Under the pieces are notes generated by a model, which made no database searches, was not told the origin of the DNA, and saw only the letters and a program-made list of their open reading frames with translations. From Tessaracoccus lacteus (GTDB lineage: Bacteria; Actinomycetota; Actinomycetes; Propionibacteriales; Propionibacteriaceae), in contig NZ_CP123967.1 in assembly GCF_029917005.1 (NCBI RefSeq), positions 2,604,001 through 2,668,000 on the forward strand: a stretch of DNA of 64,000 nt. The letters run 5' to 3'. Below are positions 33,926 through 43,150 of this stretch, piece by piece. Numbering within the stretch: the stretch's first letter is position 1; each line of letters opens with the position of its first letter. Made by a program: the position numbers and the translations under genes.

Positions 33926-34395
33926 ACTCCCACGACGCCGATGCCCCGCTGACCGACGACGACCTCGCCCTGCTTGCGGCGCTCGCCGACGCTCAGGAAC
34001 AGGCCGACCCGATGCCCCCCGGGATGCTGGACCGCATAGCCCTCGCCGTGTCGCTGGAGCTGATGAACGCCGAGTTGGCCGTCCTGACCAGCGATGCCCT
34101 GCAGCCGGCCAGGGCTGAGGTCGACACCGTCACGTTCACCGCGTCGACCATCAGCCTGATGGTGACGTGGGCCCCGTCCGACGACGGCGTGCGGGTCGCC
34201 GGATGGATCACCGGCGGCGGCGTCCGCGTCGACCTGCACACCTCCACCGCCGTGCACACGTCCACCTCCGACGCGACGGGGCGGCTCGAGTGGCCCGCGG
34301 TGCAGCCCGGCAGTGTCCGATTCGTCATCCACCCCGTCCGCGAGGGCGACCGGGCGGTGGCCACCCCGTTCATCGAGATCCCGGGAGCGTCTTGA
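33922..34395 (+). CDS. Small partner protein of the sigma/protease cluster
   Basis: 157 residues. Residues 1-55 are helical and acidic (DDDLALLAALADAQEQADPM, then GMLDRIALAVSLELM), a layout similar to the N-terminal part of many anti-sigma-like regulators. Residues 65-157 look like a beta-sandwich (ISLMVTWAPSDDGVRVAGWI, LEWPAVQPGSVRFVIHP). No membrane segment or zinc motif is seen. Starts in the ATGA overlap with the sigma gene and ends in a TTGA overlap with the CHAT gene. An anti-sigma or sensor role is inference from position. Confidence 0.65.
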   Translation: MNSHDADAPLTDDDLALLAALADAQEQADPMPPGMLDRIALAVSLELMNAELAVLTSDALQPARAEVDTVTFTASTISLMVTWAPSDDGVRVAGWITGGGVRVDLHTSTAVHTSTSDATGRLEWPAVQPGSVRFVIHPVREGDRAVATPFIEIPGAS

Positions 34396-36827
34396 CCTCA
34401 CCCACCGAGCTGTACGAACAGGCCCGCGCCGCGCTGGCTGAGCAGCGGACCGACGCGGCCGACCTGCTGCTGCGTCGTGCGCTCGCCGTCTGCGGCCCGT
34501 CCGACGCGGAGACGCGGTTGCGGGTGCGGCTCTCGTCGAGCTGGGTGACGTTCGAGAGGTCCGGGCCGGCGGCGGCGCTCGCCGAGGTCCGCGCCGTCGC
34601 CGCCGACGCAGCGCTGCTGCCACACGTGGCGGCGGCGGCCGGGGTGCAGGAGGGCATCGTGCTGGCGCGCTCGGGCGAGCTCGACGCCGCGCTCGCCGCG
34701 CTCGACCGGGTCGACCCCGACTCGCTCCCCCCGCCCGACCGCGTCCGGCTGTTCCTGAACCGCGGCACGCTCGCATCCGAGCTCAGGCGCCTCGACGCGG
34801 CGGTGACGGATCTGCGCGCCTGCGCCGAACTGGCCGGGGAGCTGGGCGCGATGCCGCTGCTGTTCATGGCCCGCCACAACCTCGGCTGGGTGCTGTTCGT
34901 GCGCGGCCAGTTGCCCGAGGCGCTGGCCGCCATGCGGGAGGCCGACGCGATCGACGTCGATCTCGACCGCAACACGGCGCGCCTCGACCGCGCCCGCGTG
35001 CTGCTCGAGGCCGGGCTCGTCGACGAGGCCAGGTCCCTGCTAGCCGACATGGCCCCCGCCGACCCCCAGCTGGGCGGCGAACGCGACCTCGAGCTGGCCC
35101 GCGCGCTGCTGCTCCTCGGACGCCCGACCGAGGCAGCCCGGCTCGCCAGGCGGGCCGCCGACGGTTTCGCGCGGCGCGGCGAGCCCGCCTGGGCCAGGCG
35201 CTGCCTCCTCGTGGCGCTGCAGGCGGAGCCTCAGCACGATGCCGCGGGGGCCCTGCTCGTGAAGGCACGGCGGGCGAGAGACCGCTGGGTCGCCCCGCAG
35301 GCCGCCGCCGTCCTCCTCTCGCTGACCCCGTCGGGCGACCCCACCCACGAGAGCCTCGCCGAGGCCACCCGCACGCTCGCCCGCTCCCCCGTCGTGTCGC
35401 GGCGCCTCGCCGGGCTCGTCGCCCTGGCCCGCGAGTCCGACCGCCAGGGTGACCTGCCGCGGGCACGCCGCCAGCTCCGGTCGGCGTACTCGACGCTGCT
35501 GCGGGCCCAACTCGGCACCTCCAGCCTCGACCTGCGCGCGGCCGTCGCGCTGCACGGAGTCCAGGCTGCCGACCTCGACATCGCCCTGGCCGCGCGGGCC
35601 GCCCCCGGCCGCCGCGTCGCCACACTGATCGACGCGACCGAGCGGTGGCGCGCGGCGCTGCGACCCACCCCGAGGATGGAACCCGACGAGGACCCGCGCG
35701 TCGCCGAGGCCGCCGCCGAGCTGCGTCGCGTGCGGGCCGCCGCGAACGCCGACCCGTCGTCGGCAGCCTGTGAACGGGCCGTCGTCGATGCGGAACGGGA
35801 GCTCCAGTCCGTCACGTGGCTCGCCACCGACGTGCCGGCCGCGGTCCTCACGCTGCCGATCGCCAGGCTGCGACGAGCCGTGCGCGAGAACGGCGTCACG
35901 CTTGCCGTGGCGGTCCCGATGGCCGACGAGCTGTGGGTGGCCGTCCTCGGGCAGGGACCCGAGCGGCTCGTGCGGCTGGGCGGCCGCACGGAGATCACGG
36001 CGCTGGCCGGCGCGGCGCTCACGGACCTCACAGCCCGGGCCCGCGTCGGCTCGGCGCACCCCCTCGCCGCCACCGTCGACGCCTCCCTGGCTGCGCGGCT
36101 GGGGGCGCTGTCGGAGGTGGTCGCCCGGCCGCTGTCCGGGGCCTCCCCGCTAGTTGTTGTCCCGTCCCGCGAGCTGGCGGGTGTCCCCTGGCTCGCGCTG
36201 CCCGACCTGGCAGGCCGGAGCGTCACCGTCGCCCCGACGGCGTCCAGCTGGGCGACCTGCGGTCGTCAGGTCGCCGACCCCGTCGTCACGGCGCTGAGCG
36301 GGCCCGACCTGCCGCTCGCCGACGCCGAGGTGGCCGCCGTCGAGGTCACCTGGGGCGCGGAGAGGGCCTCCCGGGTCGACGAGGCCCTCGCCAGGGCGGA
36401 CCTGGTGCACGTCGCGGCCCACGGCCTGCACCGCCCCGACTCGCCGCTGTTCTCCAGCCTCCGGCTCACGGAGGGCACCGTCGTGGCGCACGAGCTGGAA
36501 CGCGTCCGGCTCCGGGCCAGCCACATCGTGCTCAGCGCCTGCGAGGTCGGTCGCACGACGCACCGGCCCGGCGAGCAGCCCCTCGGGCTGACCGCGACGC
36601 TGCTGGCGCGCGGCGTCGCGTGCGTCGTCGCCCCCGTCTCCCCCATCGCCGACGCCACGGCCGCCGCCACGATGGCCCGCTACCACGACGGCCTGGCCCG
36701 CGGGCTCGACGCGGCGGCCGCGCTCGCCGCAGCCACCGTCGGAACCCCGGCCGCCGGCGCCTACACCTGCTTCGGCGCACCCTGGCGCGCAACCTGGAGT
36801 ATCAACCGGGCCGCAGCCGTCTCCTGA
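34392..36827 (+). CDS. CHAT-domain protease with TPR-like N-terminus
   Basis: 811 residues. Residues ~1-500 are tandem helical pairs of TPR character, with repeated A-L-x-x-L-D-R and L-x-x-G-L-x-D-E-A patterns. The C-terminal ~250 residues are a CHAT (caspase HetF-associated with TPRs) domain. The catalytic pair is His677 in HVAAHGLHR and Cys717 in LSACEVGRT, and an SPLVVVPSRELAGVPWLALP strand precedes it. The start is a TTG at 34392 overlapping the previous stop (TTGA) with GGGAG just upstream. CHAT proteases act in bacterial cell-suicide and conflict systems. Its target is unknown. Confidence 0.87.
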   Translation: MTSPTELYEQARAALAEQRTDAADLLLRRALAVCGPSDAETRLRVRLSSSWVTFERSGPAAALAEVRAVAADAALLPHVAAAAGVQEGIVLARSGELDAALAALDRVDPDSLPPPDRVRLFLNRGTLASELRRLDAAVTDLRACAELAGELGAMPLLFMARHNLGWVLFVRGQLPEALAAMREADAIDVDLDRNTARLDRARVLLEAGLVDEARSLLADMAPADPQLGGERDLELARALLLLGRPTEAARLARRAADGFARRGEPAWARRCLLVALQAEPQHDAAGALLVKARRARDRWVAPQAAAVLLSLTPSGDPTHESLAEATRTLARSPVVSRRLAGLVALARESDRQGDLPRARRQLRSAYSTLLRAQLGTSSLDLRAAVALHGVQAADLDIALAARAAPGRRVATLIDATERWRAALRPTPRMEPDEDPRVAEAAAELRRVRAAANADPSSAACERAVVDAERELQSVTWLATDVPAAVLTLPIARLRRAVRENGVTLAVAVPMADELWVAVLGQGPERLVRLGGRTEITALAGAALTDLTARARVGSAHPLAATVDASLAARLGALSEVVARPLSGASPLVVVPSRELAGVPWLALPDLAGRSVTVAPTASSWATCGRQVADPVVTALSGPDLPLADAEVAAVEVTWGAERASRVDEALARADLVHVAAHGLHRPDSPLFSSLRLTEGTVVAHELERVRLRASHIVLSACEVGRTTHRPGEQPLGLTATLLARGVACVVAPVSPIADATAAATMARYHDGLARGLDAAAALAAATVGTPAAGAYTCFGAPWRATWSINRAAAVS

Positions 36828-36878
36828 GGGGTGTCGCGACGCGCCCGCGCCGCGCCCCACAGTCAAGGAGGCAGCATC

Positions 36879-39017
36879 ATGGTCCAGGCAATGGGTCCGA
36901 CGTACGCCGGGGGATCACAGCCGATCACCCACGGCGGCTACGACGTCCTCTATCTTCCGGACGTCAACAACCGCGAGCTCATCGCCGCTGGCGAGGCACC
37001 GGTCTTCTACTACATCCCCAACCAGGTGCGCATGGCGCGCAAGAACGGCCCCGACGACGGGGACTACCTGTTCAACCTCGTCCGGTTCTCCGGCACGGGC
37101 GGCGAGGGCGTGATCGGGGGCGGCGGCGACGTCGCCGGCGGCATGCTGACGTTCACGGTCACCGGGGCGCTGCCCGAGGAGACCCGCAAGCAGGCCGAGG
37201 CAGCCATCGCGGCGCAGTTCACCGACTCGGAGGATGCCTTCTGGGGCATCAAGCGCGCGAAGAAGGCGCCGACGTTCAGGCCGGCGATCATCACGCAGTC
37301 GACCACCAGCGTGTCCAACATGGCGCCGACCGAGGCCGGCTTCCCCGTGCTGGACCAGGGCGGGAACCGGGCCGTCGGCAGCGGGTTCCGCACCGTCGGC
37401 ATGCCCGCGGCGCGCGCCATGACCCGCGACCCGGAGCCTGGCGCGACCGACAACAACCTCGACCCCTGGTACTGCGTCATGCAGGGCCAGGGCGCCGGCT
37501 CGATCGACCCGACGGGGGCGCATGCCTTCTCCGGCCTGCTCGGCAAGTACCCGACGTCCATCGCGTGGGCCGCCTTCCACGGCACCTCGAGCCCGCTGAT
37601 CGTCATCCAGAACTACAAGCTGAAGGTCTGGTCGCCGGTGTGCACCATCAAGATCGACGGTAACTGGGAGTCGGTGTTCCAGCACTTCTCCGCCGCCGCG
37701 TCGGGCCGCTACCTGTGGGCGAAGGTCGACGCGCAGGCCGAGTTCAACAAGATGCGCAAGTCCGGCACGATCACCGTCGACATCAAAGTCGACACCACGC
37801 TGCCCGGCGCCGACGAGATCTCCAAGCGCATGGAGGAGCGCTCCGACCTGGTCTTCAACAAGTTCATGGAGATGGCCCAGAAGGCGATCTTCGACCCGCC
37901 CGCGCCGACGGTCGAGGCAGCGAAGGCCGACTCCGGCAGCACGTTCCTTTCCCCGTGGGGCGTCGGGCTGTCGCTCAAGATGCGCCGCGACGAGAACTAC
38001 ATGGACCTGCACTACGAGGAGACCAAGCAGTTCGCCTACCTGCAGGACCACACGATCTCCAGCTCGCTCGCCGGGCTGTGCGACGAGATCGCCGCGGACC
38101 CCGACGCCGAGCGCAAGTACTTCCTGACCGTCTACCTCGACGACTGGCCGCGCCGGCTCGCCCGCGTGGTGCGCCCCGTCGCCAGCTGGACCGACAACAC
38201 CGTGCAGTTCCTGTCTGTGCAGGTCGGCTACCCGAGCACGACCGGAGAGATCAACTGGGAGGGCCACAGCTTCGCCGGCAGCGACGGCAACGACCCGACG
38301 TGGAAGTACCAGACGGCACAGAAGCTCGCCGCCGACGTCACCGGGGCCCCGGACGACTGGACGCCCGACAAGACGTTCGTGAAGCGGAAGGTGCACCTCG
38401 CCGAGCCCCCGAGCGAGATCCTCGACCCGTACAACCGGATCCAGATCGAGCGCAACGTCATCGACCTCGACCCCGAGCCGAACGGCACCCTGCTGAACGA
38501 CACGACCCTCGAGGTCCGCGCCGACAGCGCAGGCCGCATCGCGGTGGGCCCCATCGGGCTGGGCGTGATGCTGGAGGATGCGTCGCAGACGGTGGAGGTC
38601 GTCGTCGAGGCTACGGACAAGACCTACGAGCCGATCGGCCTGGCGCCCGTGCGGTTCCGCTGGGGCTTCTCCGACGTCGACAGGGACCGGACGTGGACGG
38701 TGTTCTCCGGCGACCCGGAGCTCCTGCCGTACTACCGCTACCAGGTGACGGCGACCGTCAAGGGCACGCTGTTCCGCAAGGGCCAGTCCTGGACCGGCCC
38801 GTGGGTCACGGCCAACGGCAACGGCCCGCTGATCGTCGACGTTCCCCCGCCCGACGGCGAGGGCGTCACGACGCGCGGGCTCCTGGAGGACCGGGTCCGC
38901 GCGCTGCGCGAGCTCGCGGCTCCCGCCGGCAGCCGGGAGCTGCCCGCCGCTGACGCGACGGAGACGCACGCCACCCGGGACGCTGCCCGCGCCACCTTCC
39001 TCAGCTACCCGCTGTGA
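36879..39017 (+). CDS. Large conserved-looking protein of unknown function
   Basis: 712 residues, no signal peptide or membrane helix. No family recognised. It starts MVQAMGPTYAGGSQPITHGG and contains VLYLPDVNNRELIAAGEAPV, a Gly-rich GEGVIGGGGDVAGG turn, aromatic-rich beta segments (e.g. YLWAKVDAQAEFNKM) and a C-terminal Ig-like beta region ending in GPLIVDVPPPDGEG. A central portion is helical (EISKRMEERSDLVFNKFMEM). The ATG has AAGGAGG seven bases before it. It lies 51 nt after the CHAT gene and 10 nt before the next, so it belongs to the run. It may be a protease substrate or a structural sensor; that is inference. Confidence 0.7.
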   Translation: MVQAMGPTYAGGSQPITHGGYDVLYLPDVNNRELIAAGEAPVFYYIPNQVRMARKNGPDDGDYLFNLVRFSGTGGEGVIGGGGDVAGGMLTFTVTGALPEETRKQAEAAIAAQFTDSEDAFWGIKRAKKAPTFRPAIITQSTTSVSNMAPTEAGFPVLDQGGNRAVGSGFRTVGMPAARAMTRDPEPGATDNNLDPWYCVMQGQGAGSIDPTGAHAFSGLLGKYPTSIAWAAFHGTSSPLIVIQNYKLKVWSPVCTIKIDGNWESVFQHFSAAASGRYLWAKVDAQAEFNKMRKSGTITVDIKVDTTLPGADEISKRMEERSDLVFNKFMEMAQKAIFDPPAPTVEAAKADSGSTFLSPWGVGLSLKMRRDENYMDLHYEETKQFAYLQDHTISSSLAGLCDEIAADPDAERKYFLTVYLDDWPRRLARVVRPVASWTDNTVQFLSVQVGYPSTTGEINWEGHSFAGSDGNDPTWKYQTAQKLAADVTGAPDDWTPDKTFVKRKVHLAEPPSEILDPYNRIQIERNVIDLDPEPNGTLLNDTTLEVRADSAGRIAVGPIGLGVMLEDASQTVEVVVEATDKTYEPIGLAPVRFRWGFSDVDRDRTWTVFSGDPELLPYYRYQVTATVKGTLFRKGQSWTGPWVTANGNGPLIVDVPPPDGEGVTTRGLLEDRVRALRELAAPAGSRELPAADATETHATRDAARATFLSYPL

Positions 39018-39027
39018 GGTGCCGACC

Positions 39028-41541
39028 ATGTCCATCGTCACAGTGCGCAGGGCGGCCTTCTCGCTGGTCGTCCTGCTCTCCCGCACCCCGGCCCCGCACG
39101 AGCGGATCGGCTCGCTGATCCTCAGCGCGACCCTGGCCGTGGAGCTGCACTGCACGCTCGACCGACTGGCGCGGACCTCGTTCCGCGTCGGTGACGCCGA
39201 GGCGGTCACGGACGGGCCCTTCGGCACCGCCGCGCTCGCAGCGTCGCTGACGGGGCCGGCGGCCGGGGACCTCGTCGCGGCGCTGGCCGGCTCGGGGACG
39301 GGACCGCTCCTGCGCGTCGCGGCGCGCCGGGTCGACGGCCTGACCCGCGAGTGGGAGCTGCCGCTGGCCGAGGTGCTCGCCGGGGGCGTCGACGACGTCT
39401 CGGCGCACGTGCGGCTCGTCACCGCCGACGGTGGCATGGTCACCGACGTCCCGCCGGTGGTCGCAGGCCGCACCCGCGACCTCGCGACCACCGGCGGAAC
39501 GCTCATGCTCCGCGACGGGGCGTTGCGCCCCGTCGCGTCGCTCGTCAGGCCGCATCCGGCGGTGCTGACCACGCTCGTCGCATCGGAGTCGCTGCTGCTG
39601 GTGCCGCTGGCCCCGGTGGTCGGCGGCCCGATCCTCGACGGCTCCCCGCTGCTGGGCGACCGCGATGGCACCAGCCGCTGGTACCTGCCGGAACTCACGC
39701 TCGTCGTCCCCCCGCCTGGTCAGGACCCCGACACGTCGCCGTTCCGCTACGACCTCGTTACCGTCGGGCACCAGGACGACGGGTCTCCCGGCCTCGAGGC
39801 GACCGTCACCGTCACGCTGGCGGCCGGGCCGTCCGCGGCGACCACCGCCGCCTGGGAGGCAGCGGGTCGGCCGGCCCTGAAGCCGCTGCCCTGCACGCCC
39901 ACCGTCGGACTGCGGATCCCGTTCCGGGACGCGCAGGGTCGCGCGGCCTCCGAGGTCATCCCCGCCACGGGCACCGTCCTCGACGGGGTCCTCGGCGAGG
40001 ACGGCTCCACGCTGACCGCGATGTTCGTGCTGCAGGACCGGTGGGCGAGGCTCGCGTACGGCGTCTTGTCATATCCGGGCTACCAGGCGCAGGCGCCTGC
40101 GCTGGAGGTCGGGCTCACGCACTCCGGCTGGCGCGAGTCGCGGCGGTTCCAGATCGACCCCGCGCTGATCGCCGGGAACAAGCTGCTGGCCCTGCGCCGC
40201 GGCGACGACGCCACCCGTGCGGTCGCGCCGACGCAGGTGCTCGGCATGGCGAAGGCCCGCATCCAGCTGCACCCGCCGGTCCTTCAGGCCCAGCCACTCG
40301 GCGTCACGCAGTGGCGCCAGGTCACCGCGACCACCGCGGCGAGCATGCCGACGGTGCTGCCGTGCGCCGACCACGGCCAGCTGTACCGGCAGCAGGGGGC
40401 GGCCGGCTGGGAGGCCATCGGCTGCCAGGACACCCTGCGGCTCGGGCAGGCCGACCACCGCGTGTGGCAGCCCGAACCCGTCGCCACCGCCGGCGCGACG
40501 GTGTTCCGGTCGCTGACCCAGCCCGGCCGCTACCTCGTGGTGCCCGCCGCATACGCCGTCGGCAGGCATCCCGCCGACGACCTGGACCGGGCGCTCCGGC
40601 CGACGCTGCTGCTGACGTCCACCATCGACGTCGACGACCCGTCGGGCATCCGCTGCGTGCTGGCCGCCGCGCTGCAGGCCGACCTGACCCCCGCCCGGTG
40701 GGCGATGCTCGGGGCGGAGCTGCGGGCGAAGGCCGGGCGCGACGTGGTGCTGCAGACCCCGTGGCAGGCTGCTCTCACGCCCACCGTCAGCTGGGCGATC
40801 CCCGGCGCCGACGACCTCGACTGCGTCGCCGTCGACGACGGATTCACGCTCGTGATGAGCACCGACATCCCCGGCCTGCTGACGCTGCGGGCCATGCTGC
40901 AGCGCGGCGGGTTCCTCGGCTCGGCACGGTGGCAGCTGCCCGGCGGCGACGTCGCGGTGGCCACGCTGCGCCTCGACCTCGGCACCGTCGTCGGGCCGGC
41001 GGAGGGCCCAGTCGCTGTCACCCGCACCGTCGACGAGGCGAGGCTGACTAATCTGCTCGACTCCCGCGTCGCGGTGCGGAGGCTGACTGCCGACGGGACC
41101 GTCGTCGCGTCGCCCGGCTTGGTGCTGGAGGCGCACGGATCCGCGACGGTCGCCCTCCCTGCGGGCACCGTCGGCGAGCTGGCCGTCGACCACGAGGTCG
41201 AGGCCGGGAGCGAAACCCTCGACGAGTCCCGCAGCTACATCGACGACCTCGAACTCGCAGTCACCTTCGTCGCCACCGGCGACCTCACGCAGGTGGCGGG
41301 GATCGAGATCTCATGCACCCTGCTCGGCGACGTCCCGGCGCCGCTGACCCTGACACGGTCCGTGCGCCAGGGCGAGCGGCGGTTCCTGATGCCGCTGACC
41401 CACTACGCCGAGGACCCCACGCTCCGGTTCACCGCCACCGCCGTCGCCGCCGACGGCACGCGCACCGCCGCCCCCGCCGTCGACTGGCCCGTCCGGTCGC
41501 GCGGCGTCCTGATCCCCATCGACACACCCACCCCCGCCTGA
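39028..41541 (+). CDS. Large beta-rich protein of unknown function
   Basis: 837 residues, no signal peptide recognised; an N-terminal hydrophobic patch (AAFSLVVLLSR) is short. The sequence is dominated by valine/threonine-rich beta strands and repeated aspartate/glycine turns (ATVTVTLAAGPSAATTAA, SETLDESRSYIDDLELAVTF). No catalytic motif is visible. It could be an assembly of several beta-sandwich domains, like tail, fibre or adhesin proteins. GAGGTG overlapping the previous stop region precedes the ATG at 39028, so it is part of the same transcript as the neighbouring 712-residue protein. Confidence 0.65.
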   Translation: MSIVTVRRAAFSLVVLLSRTPAPHERIGSLILSATLAVELHCTLDRLARTSFRVGDAEAVTDGPFGTAALAASLTGPAAGDLVAALAGSGTGPLLRVAARRVDGLTREWELPLAEVLAGGVDDVSAHVRLVTADGGMVTDVPPVVAGRTRDLATTGGTLMLRDGALRPVASLVRPHPAVLTTLVASESLLLVPLAPVVGGPILDGSPLLGDRDGTSRWYLPELTLVVPPPGQDPDTSPFRYDLVTVGHQDDGSPGLEATVTVTLAAGPSAATTAAWEAAGRPALKPLPCTPTVGLRIPFRDAQGRAASEVIPATGTVLDGVLGEDGSTLTAMFVLQDRWARLAYGVLSYPGYQAQAPALEVGLTHSGWRESRRFQIDPALIAGNKLLALRRGDDATRAVAPTQVLGMAKARIQLHPPVLQAQPLGVTQWRQVTATTAASMPTVLPCADHGQLYRQQGAAGWEAIGCQDTLRLGQADHRVWQPEPVATAGATVFRSLTQPGRYLVVPAAYAVGRHPADDLDRALRPTLLLTSTIDVDDPSGIRCVLAAALQADLTPARWAMLGAELRAKAGRDVVLQTPWQAALTPTVSWAIPGADDLDCVAVDDGFTLVMSTDIPGLLTLRAMLQRGGFLGSARWQLPGGDVAVATLRLDLGTVVGPAEGPVAVTRTVDEARLTNLLDSRVAVRRLTADGTVVASPGLVLEAHGSATVALPAGTVGELAVDHEVEAGSETLDESRSYIDDLELAVTFVATGDLTQVAGIEISCTLLGDVPAPLTLTRSVRQGERRFLMPLTHYAEDPTLRFTATAVAADGTRTAAPAVDWPVRSRGVLIPIDTPTPA

Positions 41542-41562
41542 CTACACGGAAAGGACCCTGAC

Positions 41563-43089
41563 ATGTCCGGCTACTCACTCCACCTGGGCCTCAACCGGCT
41601 CGACCCCTCCTGCTATATCCCGGCGCCGGCGGTCCTCGCGGGCTGCGTCAACGACGCCAACGACATGCGGGCCATCGCCGAGGCCGCGGGATTCATGCCG
41701 CGGGTCATGCTCGACGAGGAGGCCACCTCGTCGGCGCTGCTCGCGGCGCTGCAGCAGCTGACGCAGGTCGCCCAGCCCGGCGACGCGATCTTCATCAGCT
41801 TCTCCGGGCACGGCGGCCAGATCTACGACTCCACCGGCGACGAGGATGACGGCCTCGACGAGACGTGGTGCTGCTACGACCGCCAGGTGCTCGACGACGA
41901 ACTCAACCGGATGTACGCCCAGTTCCAGGCCGGGGTCCGCGTGCTGGTGCTGTCCGACTCCTGCCACTCCGGCACCGTCGCCAAGACCGTGCTGGCCATT
42001 GCGACGCGCGAGGCGCTGACCCGCAACCCGCTCGGCCACGAGTTCTGGGAGGGCGAGGTCAAGACCCCGAAGCTGGTGCCGAAGTACCTGCCGCTCAGCA
42101 CGGCGCTCGCCGACTCCCAGCGTCGCGAGGCCGTCTACTCGTCGGTGCAGGCGCTCGCCGGGCAGACCCGCGCGGCCGACATCTGCGCCGAGCTGATCCT
42201 CATCTCCGGCTGCCAGGACAATCAGCTGTCCAGCGACGGCGACGCCAACGGTCTGTTCACCGAGGTGCTGCTGAACGTGTGGAACTCCGGCTCATTCCAG
42301 GGTGACTACCGCGCCTTCCACCGCGCGATCGTCGCGCAGATGCCGCCCGACCAGACGCCGAACTTCTTCACGATCGGGCCGTCGTCGGGGTTCGCGTCGC
42401 AGCGGCCGTTCACGGTCGACGCGCCGGACCCGGGATCGGCCCCCGTGACGCCCACACCGTCGGGCGGTGCCGCGACGAGTCGCCCGACGCTCCGCCAGGG
42501 CGACCGCGGCGACGACGTGCGCTACCTGCAGCAGAAGCTCGTCGACCAGGGCGCGTGGCTGAGCGTCGACGGCAACTTCGGCCCGGCCACCGCGTCGGCC
42601 GTGCGCAGCTTCCAGACCCGGAACTCGCTGACCGCCGACGGCGTCGTCGGGCCCGCCACCTGGGCGGCGCTCGAGGGCACGGGAGGCACCGGCGGGATGA
42701 CCGGAGGAACCACCGGCGGCGCGACGGGAGGGACCACAGGAGGAACCACCGGAGGCGGCTGGGGAACCGGCACCACAGGTGGCACGACTGGGACGACCGG
42801 AGGAACTACGGGCGGCACCACCGGCGGAACCACCGGAGGCGGCTGGGGCACCGGTACCACCGGAGGAACCACGGGCGGTACGACGACCGTCCGTGCGACC
42901 GTCCGGCGCGGCGCCACCGGCCCCGACGTGGTGTACCTGCAGAAGCGGCTGAACCAGTTCGGGTACTACCTGAGCACGGACGGCAGCTTCGGGCCGGCCA
43001 CCGAGTCGGCGGTGCGCTCGTTCCAGCGCAGCGCGTCGCTCACCGCAGACGGCGTCGTCGGCCCCGCGACCTGGGGGGCGCTGGGCTGA
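41563..43089 (+). CDS. Caspase-fold (C14) protease with two peptidoglycan-binding domains
   Basis: 508 residues. Residues 1-~290 are a caspase/metacaspase domain: His83 in SFSGHGGQIYDS and Cys134 in VLSDSCHSGTV form the dyad. The ISGCQDNQLSSDGDANGLFT stretch is also typical. Residues ~308-369 and ~445-508 are PG_binding_1 domains (RGDDVRYLQQKLVDQG, TADGVVGPATWAAL, and a second ending GPATWGALG). A ~70-residue linker of Gly/Thr repeats with GGGWGTG insertions joins them. No signal peptide is seen, although the binding domains suggest contact with the cell wall. Last gene of the run, followed by a strong terminator. Confidence 0.9.
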   Translation: MSGYSLHLGLNRLDPSCYIPAPAVLAGCVNDANDMRAIAEAAGFMPRVMLDEEATSSALLAALQQLTQVAQPGDAIFISFSGHGGQIYDSTGDEDDGLDETWCCYDRQVLDDELNRMYAQFQAGVRVLVLSDSCHSGTVAKTVLAIATREALTRNPLGHEFWEGEVKTPKLVPKYLPLSTALADSQRREAVYSSVQALAGQTRAADICAELILISGCQDNQLSSDGDANGLFTEVLLNVWNSGSFQGDYRAFHRAIVAQMPPDQTPNFFTIGPSSGFASQRPFTVDAPDPGSAPVTPTPSGGAATSRPTLRQGDRGDDVRYLQQKLVDQGAWLSVDGNFGPATASAVRSFQTRNSLTADGVVGPATWAALEGTGGTGGMTGGTTGGATGGTTGGTTGGGWGTGTTGGTTGTTGGTTGGTTGGTTGGGWGTGTTGGTTGGTTTVRATVRRGATGPDVVYLQKRLNQFGYYLSTDGSFGPATESAVRSFQRSASLTADGVVGPATWGALG

Positions 43090-43102
43090 GGACGCGCTCA
43101 TG

Positions 43103-43139
43103 CAACCGGCCCGGGGGAAGCACTCCCCCGGGCCGGTTG
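43103..43139. terminator. Bidirectional intrinsic terminator
   Basis: Perfect 16-bp stem CAACCGGCCCGGGGGA / TCCCCCGGGCCGGTTG with an AGCAC loop, in the 61-nt gap between the convergent caspase gene and the NmrA-like oxidoreductase gene. U-tracts are short, but the stem is very stable and can serve both strands. It marks the end of the protease cluster. Confidence 0.75.
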
Positions 43140-43150
43140 TCCGTGTCAGC

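Noticed and set aside
36915-39698. Minus-strand open frame of over 900 codons opposite the 712- and 837-residue genes
   Set aside because: It is antisense to two genes with good ribosome sites. Its composition (Arg/Val/Gly/Asp-rich with no domain) is what GC-rich codon periodicity produces on the opposite strand.
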